Positions 22,200 through 31,440 of a stretch of 64,000 bases of DNA are shown here, piece by piece. Made by a program: the position numbers and the translations under genes. This stretch comes from Branchiostoma floridae. Taxonomy: Eukaryota; Chordata; Leptocardii; Amphioxiformes; Branchiostomatidae. The stretch is from the NCBI RefSeq assembly GCF_000003815.2, contig NW_023365697.1, positions 1-64,000 of the forward strand. Reading direction: 5' to 3'. Below the pieces are notes generated by a model. It had not been told where the DNA came from, did not search any database, and worked only from the letters and a program-made list of their open reading frames with translations. Each line of letters starts with the position of its first letter. Within the stretch, counting starts at the first letter, position 1.

Positions 22200-24576
22200 A
22201 TTGGAGACCATATAGGGCATTATACGGGTGAGTAAGGTGTGTTTCCTTTGACTATAGACCAGATAGGGTAGTATATGGGTGAGTAAGGTGTGTTTCTTTG
22301 AGTATAGACCATATAGGGCATTATACGGGTGAGTAAGGTGTGTTTCCTTTGACTATAGACCAGATAGGGCATTATACGGGTGAGTATGGTGTGTTTCCTT
22401 TGAGTATAGACCATATAGGGCATTATACGGGTGAGAAAGGAGTGTTTCCACCAGGTGAAACACTGTAAAGGTGAGAAAGGTGTGTTTTCTTTGATTACAG
22501 TCCAGGTGAGCTTCTGGCAGGTGAGTAAGGTGTGTTTTCTTTGACACCAAGACCAAGTGAGACACTGCACAGGTAAGTAAGGTGTGTAATGTGTGTTTCC
22601 TTTGTCTATAGTCAAATAAACACACCTTAAACACCTGTACAGTGTCGTACCTGGTCTATAGTCAAAGGAAAGGCACCGTAATCACCTGTATAGTGTCTTA
22701 CCTGGTCTTTAGTCACAGGAACCACACCTTACTCACCTGTATAATGTCTTACCTGGTTTTCAGTCACAGGAACCACACCTTACTCACCTGTATAGTGTCT
22801 TACCTGGTTTTTAGTCAAAGGAAACACACCTTAATCACCTGTATAATACCCTATATGGTTTAAAATCAAACAAAACACAACTTACTCACCCGTATAAAGC
22901 CCTATCTGGTCTATAGTAAAAGGAAGGCACCGTAATCAAATGTATAATACCCTATCTGGTCTATAGTCAAACAAAACACACCTTAATCACCCGTATAATG
23001 CCCTATCTGGTCTATAGTCAAAGGAAAGGCACCTTACTCACCTGTATAATGCCCTATCTGGTCTATAGGCAAAAGAAAGGCACCCTATTCACCTGTATAA
23101 TGCCCTATCTGGTCTATATGCAAAGGAAAGGCACCCTATTCACCTGTATAATACCCTATCTGGTGTATAGGCAAAGGAAAGGCACCGTAATCACCTGTAT
23201 AATGCCTTATCTGGTCTATAGGCAAAGGAAAGGCACCTTACTCACCTGTATAATGGCTTATCTGGTCTATAGGCAAAGGAAAGACACCATACTCACCTGT
23301 ATAATGCCCTATCTGGTCTATAGGAAAGGAAAGGCACCTTACTCACCTGTATAATGGCTTATCTGGTCTATAGGCAAAGGAAAGACACCATACTCAGCTG
23401 TATAATGCCCTACATGGTCTATAGGCAAATGAAAGGCACCTTACTCACCTGTATAATGCCTTATCTGGTCTATAGGCAAAGGAAAGACACCGTAGTCACC
23501 TGTATAATGCCTTATCTGGTCTATAGGCAAAGGAAAGGCACCTTACTCACCTGTATAATGGCTTATCTGGTCTATAGGCAAAGGAAAGACACCATACTCA
23601 CCTGTATAATGCCCTATCTGGTCTATAGGCAAAGGAAAGGCACCATACTCAGCTGTATAATGCCCTACATGGTCTATAGGCAAATGAAAGGCACCTTACT
23701 CACCTGTATAATGCCTTATCTGGTCTATAGGCAAAAGAAAGACACGGTACTGACCTGTATAATGCCCTATCTGGTGTATAGGCAAAGGAAAGGCACCGTA
23801 ATCACCTGTATAATGCCCTACATGGTCTATAGGCAAAGGAAAGGCACCGTATTCAGCTGTATGATGCCCTATCTGGTCTATAGGCAAAGGAAAGGCACCA
23901 TACTCAGCTGTATAATGCCCTACATGGTCTATAGGCAAAGGAAAGGCACCTTACTCACCTGTATAATGCCCCTTCTGGTCTATAGTCAAAAGAAAGGCAC
24001 CCTATTCACCTGTATAATGCCCTATCTGGTCTATAGGCAAAGGAAAGGCACCTTACTCACCTGTATAATGGCTTATCTGGTCTATAGGCAAAGGAAAGAC
24101 ACCGTACTCACCTGTATAATGCCTTATCTGGTCTATAGGCAAAGGAGAGGCACCTGACTCACCCGTATAATGCCCTATCTGGTCTATAGGCAAAGGAAAG
24201 GCACCCTATACACCTGTATATAATGCCTTATCTGGTCTATAGGCAAAGGAAGGACACCTTACTCACCTGTATAATGCCCTATCTGGTCTATAGGCAAAGG
24301 AAAGGCACCCTATTCACCTGTATAATGCCTTATCTGGTCTATAGGCAAAGGAAAGGCACCATACTCAGCTGTATAATGCCCTACATGGTCTATAGGCAAA
24401 GGAAAGGCACCTTACTCACCTGTATAATGCCCCTTCTGGTCTATAGTCAAAAGAAAGGCACCCTATTCACCTGTATAATGCCCTATCTCGTCTATAGGCA
24501 AAGGAAAGGCACCCTATTCACCTGTATAATGCCTTATCTGGTCTATAGGCAAAGGAAAGGCACCTTACTCACATAA
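22200..24576. repeat. 51-bp minisatellite, head-to-head, with splice-site motifs in every unit
   Basis: The right arm (about 22.63-24.58 kb) has roughly 38 units of 51 bp, containing GTATAATGCCCTATCTGGTC and TATAGGCAAAGGAAAGGCAC, then CTTACTCACCT. The left arm (about 22.20-22.61 kb, roughly eight units) is the reverse complement. The orientation switches at about 22.61-22.63 kb. Read so that the left arm is on the + strand (right arm on the - strand), each unit holds GGTGAGTAAGG (5' splice-site consensus), a pyrimidine-rich stretch and CTATAG (3' splice-site-like), about 30 nt apart, then a 21-nt 'exon'. Because 51 is divisible by three and one frame lacks stops, long artificial ORFs appear (for example 267 codons at 23354-24157). 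Confidence 0.95.
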
Positions 24577-24923
24577 CGTTCAATCAAGTATAAAGAGTAC
24601 AACGTACTGGGAAAGCTCTGTAAATTCGTTTACACAAGTTTTTAAATGAGAGAAGAGACTCTGTAGATTTTAGATATAAAATGTAACCTCTTTACACCTA
24701 CATTGTATACTTAATTTATCTAACTCTCTCGTCATTGCATTTAGCTCAGGTTGGTAGGAATACTAGTATGCAATAAAGATCATGATTGTCATTGCCATAT
24801 AAAACAAAGACCACCAGTAAAACTACCATGTGTTGAACGGCAGAATATAAAACCCGCCACGGAGCCAGACAAGTAATCACTTCAAAAATATGTCCTGGGT
24901 ACACGTCGATCAATTGGTATGAT

Positions 24924-25134
24924 ATGAAGACATTTCTTACTATCTTAGTAACATGTACTGTTGTTTTTCTTCGACTGTCGACTGGATTTCTGTCAGTGAT
25001 TGCTGACATTTTGGAGAAAAATGAGCCAAGAAATTACATTACATTTCGCCTTACCTATTATCAGGGGATCCGGGAGCTTGTTCTTTACGCAGAGAAGCTA
25101 CTGTCACGTCAACAAAACGTCCAAGCAGCCGACA
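24924..25134 (+). CDS. Possible first exon with signal peptide
   Basis: The ATG opens MKTFLTILVTCTVVFLRLST, a basic residue followed by a hydrophobic stretch as in a secretory signal peptide. It continues GFLSVIADILEKNEPRNYIT, FRLTYYQGIRELVLYAEKLL, SRQQNVQAADK. A donor-like ACAAAAG|TAAAAT/AAAA|GTAAAA lies near 25135. After this the same frame becomes incoherent and runs into the antisense LINE, so the coding part probably ends here. No family is recognised. The LINE insertion begins about 130 bases downstream, in the presumed intron. Confidence 0.4.
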
Positions 25135-25275
25135 AAAGTAAAATTTTCGTGTGTTCTCCCTCCACCGCGCTCACCCATCAGAAATGTCCATGTTTCTGGT
25201 TTCGAGCTAAGTCTGTGGTCATGCGCACTGCGGCCCTTACATCACTTCCGGTGAACATGAAATCCCGGATAGGAT

Positions 25276-27819
25276 CTATCCGCCACCCTGAACCCACGGA
25301 AGGGATGGGGAAGACAAAATGTCTGAAAAAGGCCGGCAATAAAGACACTTGGCCTTTAAGGAAAAATCAATCACATCCCATCCCCCTTTCAGGCGTGGAA
25401 GAGTGATAGTCTGCCTAGAAACGAGCTCAGCTTTGTAGTTCCAGAAGAACTTGAAAGCTGCAAAGGTGACACTTCTAATAACAGAAATAGGGGGGGAAAA
25501 GACCGGCGCGATGTACCATAAAGCGGCAAACGCCAAATTATTAATAACAACAGCTTTGCCGGCAAAGGACAAGGAGAAAGGCTTCCAACGACGCAAAACA
25601 TCCAAGAACTTCTTCTCCCTCTCCCTCAATTGACAAGTGGCATGTCAACATTGCCAAAAATACCGCCCAAAAGACGGAGAGAGCCGGAAGGACACTGAAT
25701 ATTGACTGGACTGTCGGATCTGCCCCTCCACCNNNNNNNNNNNNNNNNNNNNNNNNNNNNNNNNNNNNNNNNNNNNNNNNNNNNNNNNNNNNNNNNNNNN
25801 NNNNNNNNNNNNNNNNNNNNNNNNNNNNNNNNAAGAGATAGCATATAATAGTGGAGATAAAGGGCATCCCTGCCGAACACCTCTTGAGAGGGCAAACGGC
25901 GAAGATAGAGACCCATTAACGAAGACCGCACTGGTGATGTTTCGATACAAGATCGAGATCCATTTGCGGAAGACTGGGCCAAAGCCCATCTTCTCTAGCG
26001 CCATTTGAAGGAAATCAATGTTAACTCTATCGAAGGCCTTAGCCTGGTCAAGCGAAATAAGAGCACATTCAAAGTTGTTTTTATTGACATATGTAACGAT
26101 ATCTCTCAGCAAACGAAGATTGCAATGTATTGACCGGCCTGGTACACCGCACGTCTGATCGGGACTAAGAACCGAGGCGGCAACCATCTTAAGCCTGTTA
26201 TTAAGAACCTTCGCGAGAATCTTATAGTCGCAATTCAACAAAGAAATGGGGCGACGATTCTTAGGATCCAGAGGGTCTCCCTTCTTTGGAAGAAGAGTAA
26301 TAACACCAAAACTCTGACTCCGGGAGAGCTCTCCAGAAGAAAAAACTTCCTCAAAGACAGAGAGGAGATCCCCGGCAATGACGTCCCAGAAAGCAACATA
26401 AAATTCCTTCGGGAGACCGTCACTACCGGGGGACTTATTGTTTTCCATACTGCTCAAAGCAGCCCAAAGTTCATCCAAAGAAAGAGGACTCTCTAATGAA
26501 ACGGCCTCATCAAAATCTAAAGAACTTTGCAAATTGCCACAAAGTTTGGACGCCGCACTCTTGTCAATGGGCTCAGCTCTAAACAGGTCTTCATAAAATA
26601 GTTTAAAAACGTCTAAAATTGCTTCATCGTCTTGGACGACACGACCAGAAGAATCTCTAACTGAACGGATGCGATTTTGCCTACTTCGGGTAGTCGATTG
26701 TCTAACAAAATAAGAGGTACATTTTTCACCCTCAACAAAATCTTTGATCCTAGACCGAACAAAAGCACCACGAGCCTCCTCAGCGGACAACTCGGACAAA
26801 GAAGATTTAGTAGATTCATACCTACGCAAGATGTCCGGCGAGGAAGCACCGTCGTTCATCTTGTTAGTGAGATCGACAAGATCATTATTCAAGGTAAACA
26901 TGGACTCCCGTCTCTCCCTAGCCAGTTCACAAGAAATTCTGATTAGGAAAGAGCGAGATCTCACCTTTACATCATCCCACCAGGCTCGCAAAGAAGGAAA
27001 ACCTAGTTTCAGAGTCTTCCAGTTGTTAAAAGCGAGTTTAAAATCATTTAGGACCTTGTCTTTTTTTAAAATCGAGACATTACATTTCCACAAGCCAGGC
27101 TTCTTCTTCACATCCGGTAAAATTGATAAAATCACACAGTCATGATCTGTAAAATATGCTGGTAAAAAACAGTGGTTTGAAACGACTAGACGTTTAGACG
27201 AATAAAATCGGTCCAGCCGACACGCAATAGCATTGGACGGCTGTCTCCATGTGAAGACCTGTTTAGAGGGATTGTCATGTCTCCAAGAGTCATGAATATC
27301 AAAATCGGCACAAATGTCTTTTAAAACCGAGGAGCCGCCACTACCCCGAGCCGGGTCCCCGCCCCTCTTATCCATAAGAAGATTTTCAACGCAGTTAAAA
27401 TCACCGCACAAAATAAGGGGCTCAGGCCCCGACAAAAAAGTGTACAAATTTTTGAAAAATACAGTACGCTCAGCAGGGCTGTTAGGAGCATATATGTTAC
27501 AAACTTTAAAATTACGAACACCATCAGACAAGACGACACAGACAACACGTCCCGTGTCGTCACAAGACTTTTTAACGACATCAAACTTAAAAGATGGGTT
27601 AAGTAAAATACCCACACCTCTAGAATTGGTGGAGCCTAAAGCCCAAAAAGCTTGGCCTCCCCATTCCTTCTCCCAGAGTGCTGCTTCAGATGTTGACGAA
27701 ACATAGCACTCTTGGAGGCAAACAACGTCAAACTTATGTTGATGGCAAAAGCCGAAAACCTCCCTCCTCTTCTGCGGGCTACGAAGCCCATAGACATTGA
27801 GTGTAGCAATAAGAACCAT
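25276..27819 (-). CDS. Tx1-like LINE ORF2: endonuclease and reverse transcriptase (truncated, gap inside)
   Basis: The - strand frame opens best at MVLIATLNVYGL (27819). The apurinic endonuclease carries TLNVYGL, LQECYV (metal-binding E), GDFNCV and DHDCV (final D-H), so its catalytic residues are present. The reverse transcriptase has PGSDGLPKEFY, LLPKKGDP, RPISLLNCDYKILAKVLNNR, SLDQAKAFDRVN (motif A Asp) and GVRQGCPLSPLLYAIS (motif B). The catalytic FxDD motif should lie in the 100-N gap (25733-25832). After the gap, LSFAGKAVVINNLAFAALWY and SLKAKCLYCRPFS match the thumb/connection region of Tx1 elements. Coding stops at about 25.27 kb, before the C-terminal knuckle. Its ORF1 lies upstream, but is split by a 12-kb insertion. 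Confidence 0.9.
25733..25832. other. Assembly gap (100 N)
   Basis: Run of N inside LINE ORF2, at the position expected for the catalytic FxDD motif. Confidence 0.99.
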
Positions 27820-27866
27820 GAGGCTACATAGAGAAGGAATGTTAAACAACATCAGGAAGTGAGAAA

Positions 27867-27995
27867 TTAGTGATACATACCATCAATGCCTTCCGCACCA
27901 ATTCGGATAACGAATTCGGGGTGGGCGTTGTAAAGGTGCTGGAGACACATTATGGTGGTTTTGAAAAACCTCGAACAGTTTTCAACCTCTCTCCC
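27867..27995 (-). CDS. Tx1-like LINE ORF1, last 42 codons (separated from its N-terminal part)
   Basis: On the - strand a frame reads GREVENCSRFFKTTIMCLQH, then LYNAHPEFVIRIGAEGID and stops at TAA (27867-27869), just before ORF2. It contains F-x5-C-L-Q-H-x4-H, the helix half of a C2H2 finger, but no CxxC half. That half (IVPCKL followed by a Cys codon in the shifted frame) is the last recognisable LINE coding sequence at about 40.14 kb. Reading PCKLC from there into GREVENC here gives a complete finger. The break at 27995 coincides with the start of terminal inverted-repeat-like sequence. Confidence 0.7.
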   Translation of the reverse strand, partial: GREVENCSRFFKTTIMCLQHLYNAHPEFVIRIGAEGIDGMYH

Positions 27996-28218
27996 GTGCT
28001 AAGTCCTGTCACAGCCGACCCTGCCAGAGACTCATTATAATATTGAAATGACATTTAAATGAGCCAAAGTGCGACTGGAGAGGCTATAATTGGGTGATAA
28101 TTGGTCTGGCTTCCCACTCCCCCTGCCCCACCTCTATTTTGCATTCCTATGCGCGCTAATTGACACCCTGCCGGGCGCCCCCCTGAGCTCCCCTTGAGCT
28201 CAGTCAATTAGAACATTC

Positions 28219-28301
28219 CAAGATGGCGGATGGTACCAGAGATTTCCAATAGGACAGTTGGCTAGAGCGTCGTTTGGAGTCTTTTTATGCAGTTACCAGT
28301 C
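28219..28301 (+). promoter_or_regulatory. Possible promoter and first noncoding exon near the left transposon end
   Basis: AAGATGGCGGATGG at about 28.22 kb matches the YY1-type element often found at TATA-less start sites. About 110 bases upstream, ATTGGTC is an inverted CCAAT box. The patch is GC-rich, unlike its surroundings. A donor, GTCAG|GTGAGC, follows at about 28302. The ATG in the motif opens only nine codons. This fits a + strand transcript starting inside the candidate transposon. Confidence 0.35.
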
Positions 28302-28816
28302 AGGTGAGCATGTTTTTCATCACTTGTAGGTAGACAAAGACCAATGATTGCCAGGTTTTGTCAACATATCTAAGTTTGAATTGAAAACAATGGATATATG
28401 CTAGTGACCCACAATGCTGACAATGGCTTCGTATTTTGGGAACAAAGAGTTGTTTTGACAAGTTTTGTTTTCTTACAAATAACGTTATCAAGTCTAAAAT
28501 CCGGTCTTTGCCAGAGTCTTGTTGAATTTGTTAACTAAAACCTGTACTTCTAAGACATGCTATTGTTAAACGCTAATAAAAGTGGATACAAATGTACTTG
28601 CAAATGATCTGTTTTGCCCCCCTCCCCACCACTTGCCTTAGTTAGTATAGGGGATTTCAACCTCCTTGGTATACTGAAACTGTAGCTAAAAAAATGGAAC
28701 TTGGACATTCGAACTTGCACATTTGAAAAGACACAAATTACTTTCAACTTTTAAAAAAGGAGACTTAGTCTTTTCGGAATATCAGCCTGTACTGTCTTAG
28801 TTTTATTTATTTCCAG

Positions 28817-28934
28817 CATGTTCTCACTGTAGACTTGTTGATCTTGCAGTGACCACTGACAATGTAGGACTAGTAGTACCTTATCTACACTGAACACGGC
28901 TAACAGCTGACCTTCACACCTTCATGAAAAGAAG
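28817..28934 (+). other. Possible 5' UTR exon ending in a start codon
   Basis: It is bounded by TTTATTTCCAG and a perfect donor, GAAG|GTAAGT. It has stops in all frames except the last few codons, where ACCTTCATGAAAAGAAG places an ATG 11 nt before the donor. Together with the 28.2-kb signals it suggests a second, + strand transcript in the candidate transposon. Confidence 0.35.
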
Positions 28935-29329
28935 GTAAGTAGTCATGTGGGTTACAGGTTCAATATCCACACAATATCATCCTTTCTTATGAATGGCAAA
29001 TATATATACTTGTAACAAATGATTGTAACTCTTACTTGAATTACATTCCTTTTTCGAACTTATGATATTTACAAGATCAAGAAAATTTACACATAAAGTT
29101 CATTGAAAATTTTCCACCAACATCATATCTCTCTTTTCTGTGCTACAATTCTGAATGACAACAACTTAATGGTAAAAACTTTCTAAATAGAAAGCGATTG
29201 CACATATTGGGCTCTTCATACGGTGTGGAAGAGGACTCATGACTAAGAGGCACATATTCCTTTGCATCATAATCACAGTTTTTTCAAACACCTTTGCACT
29301 CTTTGTATTTTACATCATCATCTCTTATA

Positions 29330-29490
29330 CACGGCGGGGTTATACCGCCCCTTACGGGGTGACATACTCTTTCACTGGCTAATTACAAGTCGGAGATGCG
29401 CTAGGTCTCCTATCTGGGTGAATGATGTAACTGTAAGTCACCGTGTGGCTGATACGAGACGGAGGTTCGTCAGGCCTCCATTCGGGTAAT
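29330..29490. other. Cluster of four small hairpins
   Basis: Within 160 bp come GGCGG...CCGCC, CCCCTTACGGGG, GGAGATGCGCTAGGTCTCC and GGAGGTTCGTCAGGCCTCC. The last two sit in an imperfect duplicated context (TCTGGGTGAAT / TTCGGGTAAT). No known RNA family is recognised. Confidence 0.4.
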
Positions 29491-29499
29491 TTGTAGAGA

Positions 29500-29575
29500 A
29501 TCACCAACTCCAAACAGAAAGATTCGATCCATCGCAAACACGCTTTACAGCTACGCCACGTGATCTCGCATCAAT
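29500..29575 (-). repeat. Possible tRNA-like (SINE) remnant
   Basis: The - strand reads TGGCGTAGCTGTAAAGCG, A-box-like, followed after an unusually short spacer by GGATCGAATC, B-box-like. A true tRNA would have a longer spacing and pairing stems, which I do not see. Confidence 0.2.
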
Positions 29576-29731
29576 CTTGACATCAATATTGTATTTAATG
29601 TAGAAATCAATTTTTAAAAAAAATGCAAAAGCAGGGGGTTGCTAATCAGAAATCAGTTGCTTAGCAATGTTGTTCCAAAACTATATAATGGTTCAGATAT
29701 TTTATGAGAAGATGAAAGTATCTAAGGCAAA

Positions 29732-30089
29732 TTATTGCTTGTACAAGTCGACTCCAAAATGTCGCAAGAGGTGTTCTGCATATCTGATTCTCTTTTGCAG
29801 TTCAGAAGCCTCCTGATCACTACTAACATCAGACAAAATTGGCAGTCTTCCTATGTTGACAATGAATTGCTTTTCCCATACTGCAAAGTTCTTTCTAGCT
29901 TCATCTAAATGCCTACTGAGATCACAGGATGCTCGTGCTATACAGGCGTCATACTCTGCCTTGAACCACTTGTTCCTCGGCGCCAGCTTCAGCTTTGCCT
30001 TGAAGTGGTCTGTCTGTTGCACCACAGGCACGTCACCCAGCACGACTGCCAGTGCAGAACCTAACTTCGTCTGCCATTTTGATTCTTCC
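29732..30089 (-). CDS. Last exon of the large transposase-like gene
   Basis: On the - strand an acceptor (TTTTCTTGTTTCAG) starts the exon in phase 2, matching the previous donor. The frame reads REESKWQTKLGSALAVVLGD, VPVVQQTDHFKAKLKLAPRN, KWFKAEYDACIARASCDLSR, HLDEARKNFAVWEKQFIVNI, then a Leu-rich end DLYKQ and TAA at 29732. About 119 residues, helical, unlike any domain I know. Its splice phase and the four upstream junctions are consistent, which supports it as the true C-terminus of this gene. Confidence 0.75.
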
Positions 30090-30504
30090 CTGAAACAAGA
30101 AAAGTAAAAACTTTATGACCTATAACTCCTCAACCTGTGCTTTAAATCATGATATAAACTTGTAAAGTATGAAAACCTGAATCTCATTATTTTATACTAA
30201 TGATTGGAAAGTATGTTCATTACCTGTGAAAACAACAGTTAACTTGTTATAATCACAATGATTTCTGCATATCAGGAATGAGAATGTGACCATGAGTGGA
30301 TCATAAAAACCAAGTATTCAAATTTTCCTGGATCATATTCTGCTGTTATCGTTGCATGTTTATTGTTGAAAGTGTATGTCCCTTTGATGCTACATTCTAA
30401 ACTTTAAAAAGTTAGTTTGCAGAAGTCTTAGTATCATTATTCATGTCAGAATTTTTTGTGATAGACTACAGATTTATTAGAACACACAAGTCATGCACTA
30501 GTAC

Positions 30505-30621
30505 CTGCTTGTGTTCTCAACAGGAGTACTCGGAGTAGCTGGTGGGGTCATCATGCTGGTACCCTGAAGGCTCACACTTCTCGTGCTGGTTGGTGTGGCG
30601 AAGCTGCTGCGGTTGGAACTG
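30505..30621 (-). CDS. Exon 4 (117 nt) of the transposase-like gene
   Basis: Acceptor TTTTTACAG and donor AGCAG|GTACTA bound 39 codons, phase 2 at both ends. The sequence is Ser/Thr/Pro-rich (TPPATPSTPVENTS), probably a disordered linker like the two exons before it. Confidence 0.75.
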
Positions 30622-30869
30622 CTGTAAAAAGAAACACAGGTAGAACTGTAATTCTACATCGATTACAAAACTGCAAAGACTCTGTTTTGTATCACTATAA
30701 CAGTATAACATTTGAGTGATAAACATATCACCCTTTACTACACAGAAACGAATATTGTTTGTACTGATGATGCCTTCTTCCGTGGACTTTTACTATTCTT
30801 CACTGCATATCAGATACTTTTCAACTAATAAAACATATATGAGTAATGAAGTACCGGTAGAACACTTAC

Positions 30870-30968
30870 CTATTTCTACACATGTAGTTGCGCTCTGTTT
30901 CCTGCACTGGTGTTCTGGGAGGTGTAGAGACGGGGCTACTTTCTAGTGATAAACAGCCTGCTTGTCCC
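30870..30968 (-). CDS. Exon 3 (99 nt) of the transposase-like gene
   Basis: Acceptor ATTTCAATTTCAG and donor AATAG|GTAAGT bound 33 codons, phase 2 at both ends. It encodes SLESSPVSTPPRTPVQE, again a Ser/Pro-rich linker similar in style to the neighbouring exons. Confidence 0.75.
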
Positions 30969-31201
30969 CTGAAATTGAAATTTGCTAACTTTCACTTTCG
31001 TTGTTTTTGTAATATGATGTAAATCCTATTTACTTTTCTTTTGCAAGATCACATAATTAACTGTTGATGGTATTTGTGACATGATTTATATTCATTAAAA
31101 TGAGTTTCAATATTTTAATTAGACTCTCAATACACTATTGAGAGTCCAAAGTACATTAAGTACATGATTTTACACATTACATCGTTGCACACAATATTTA
31201 C

Positions 31202-31294
31202 CTTCTTACTCCAGGAGATCCGATGTTGCTGGTAGACTGGAATGGACTGACTGGATCCTGAGTCTGACTGGCAGCTGCATGTTCACCTGGTTTC
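31202..31294 (-). CDS. Exon 2 (93 nt) of the transposase-like gene
   Basis: Acceptor GCTCAATGCAG and donor AGAAG|GTAAAT bound 31 codons, phase 2 at both ends. It encodes KPGEHAAASQTQDPVSPFQS, TSNIGSPGVR. The internal exons of 93, 99 and 117 nt are all multiples of three in the same phase, so any could be skipped without changing frame. Confidence 0.75.
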
Positions 31295-31440
31295 CTGCAT
31301 TGAGCAAAAGACGCATTAGTTAAGTGGCTACAATCTTTTGATAATGCTTTAAATCTAAAGATCAGTTCATTATACACATGTATTACATTATTCATAGGTC
31401 ATTTAATATATGTGTACAACAAAGAGGCTTTTAAACTCAC

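Noticed and set aside
23354-24157. 267-codon open frame, plus similar frames at 22998-23354, 24223-24576 and 22220-22615 on the other strand
   Set aside because: The 51-bp repeat is divisible by three and has a stop-free frame, so long ORFs arise automatically. Breaks occur wherever unit length varies. No start context or splice support.
28245-28275. tRNA A-box-like CAGTTGGCTAGAGCG
   Set aside because: No B box follows at the proper distance; probably chance within the promoter-like patch.
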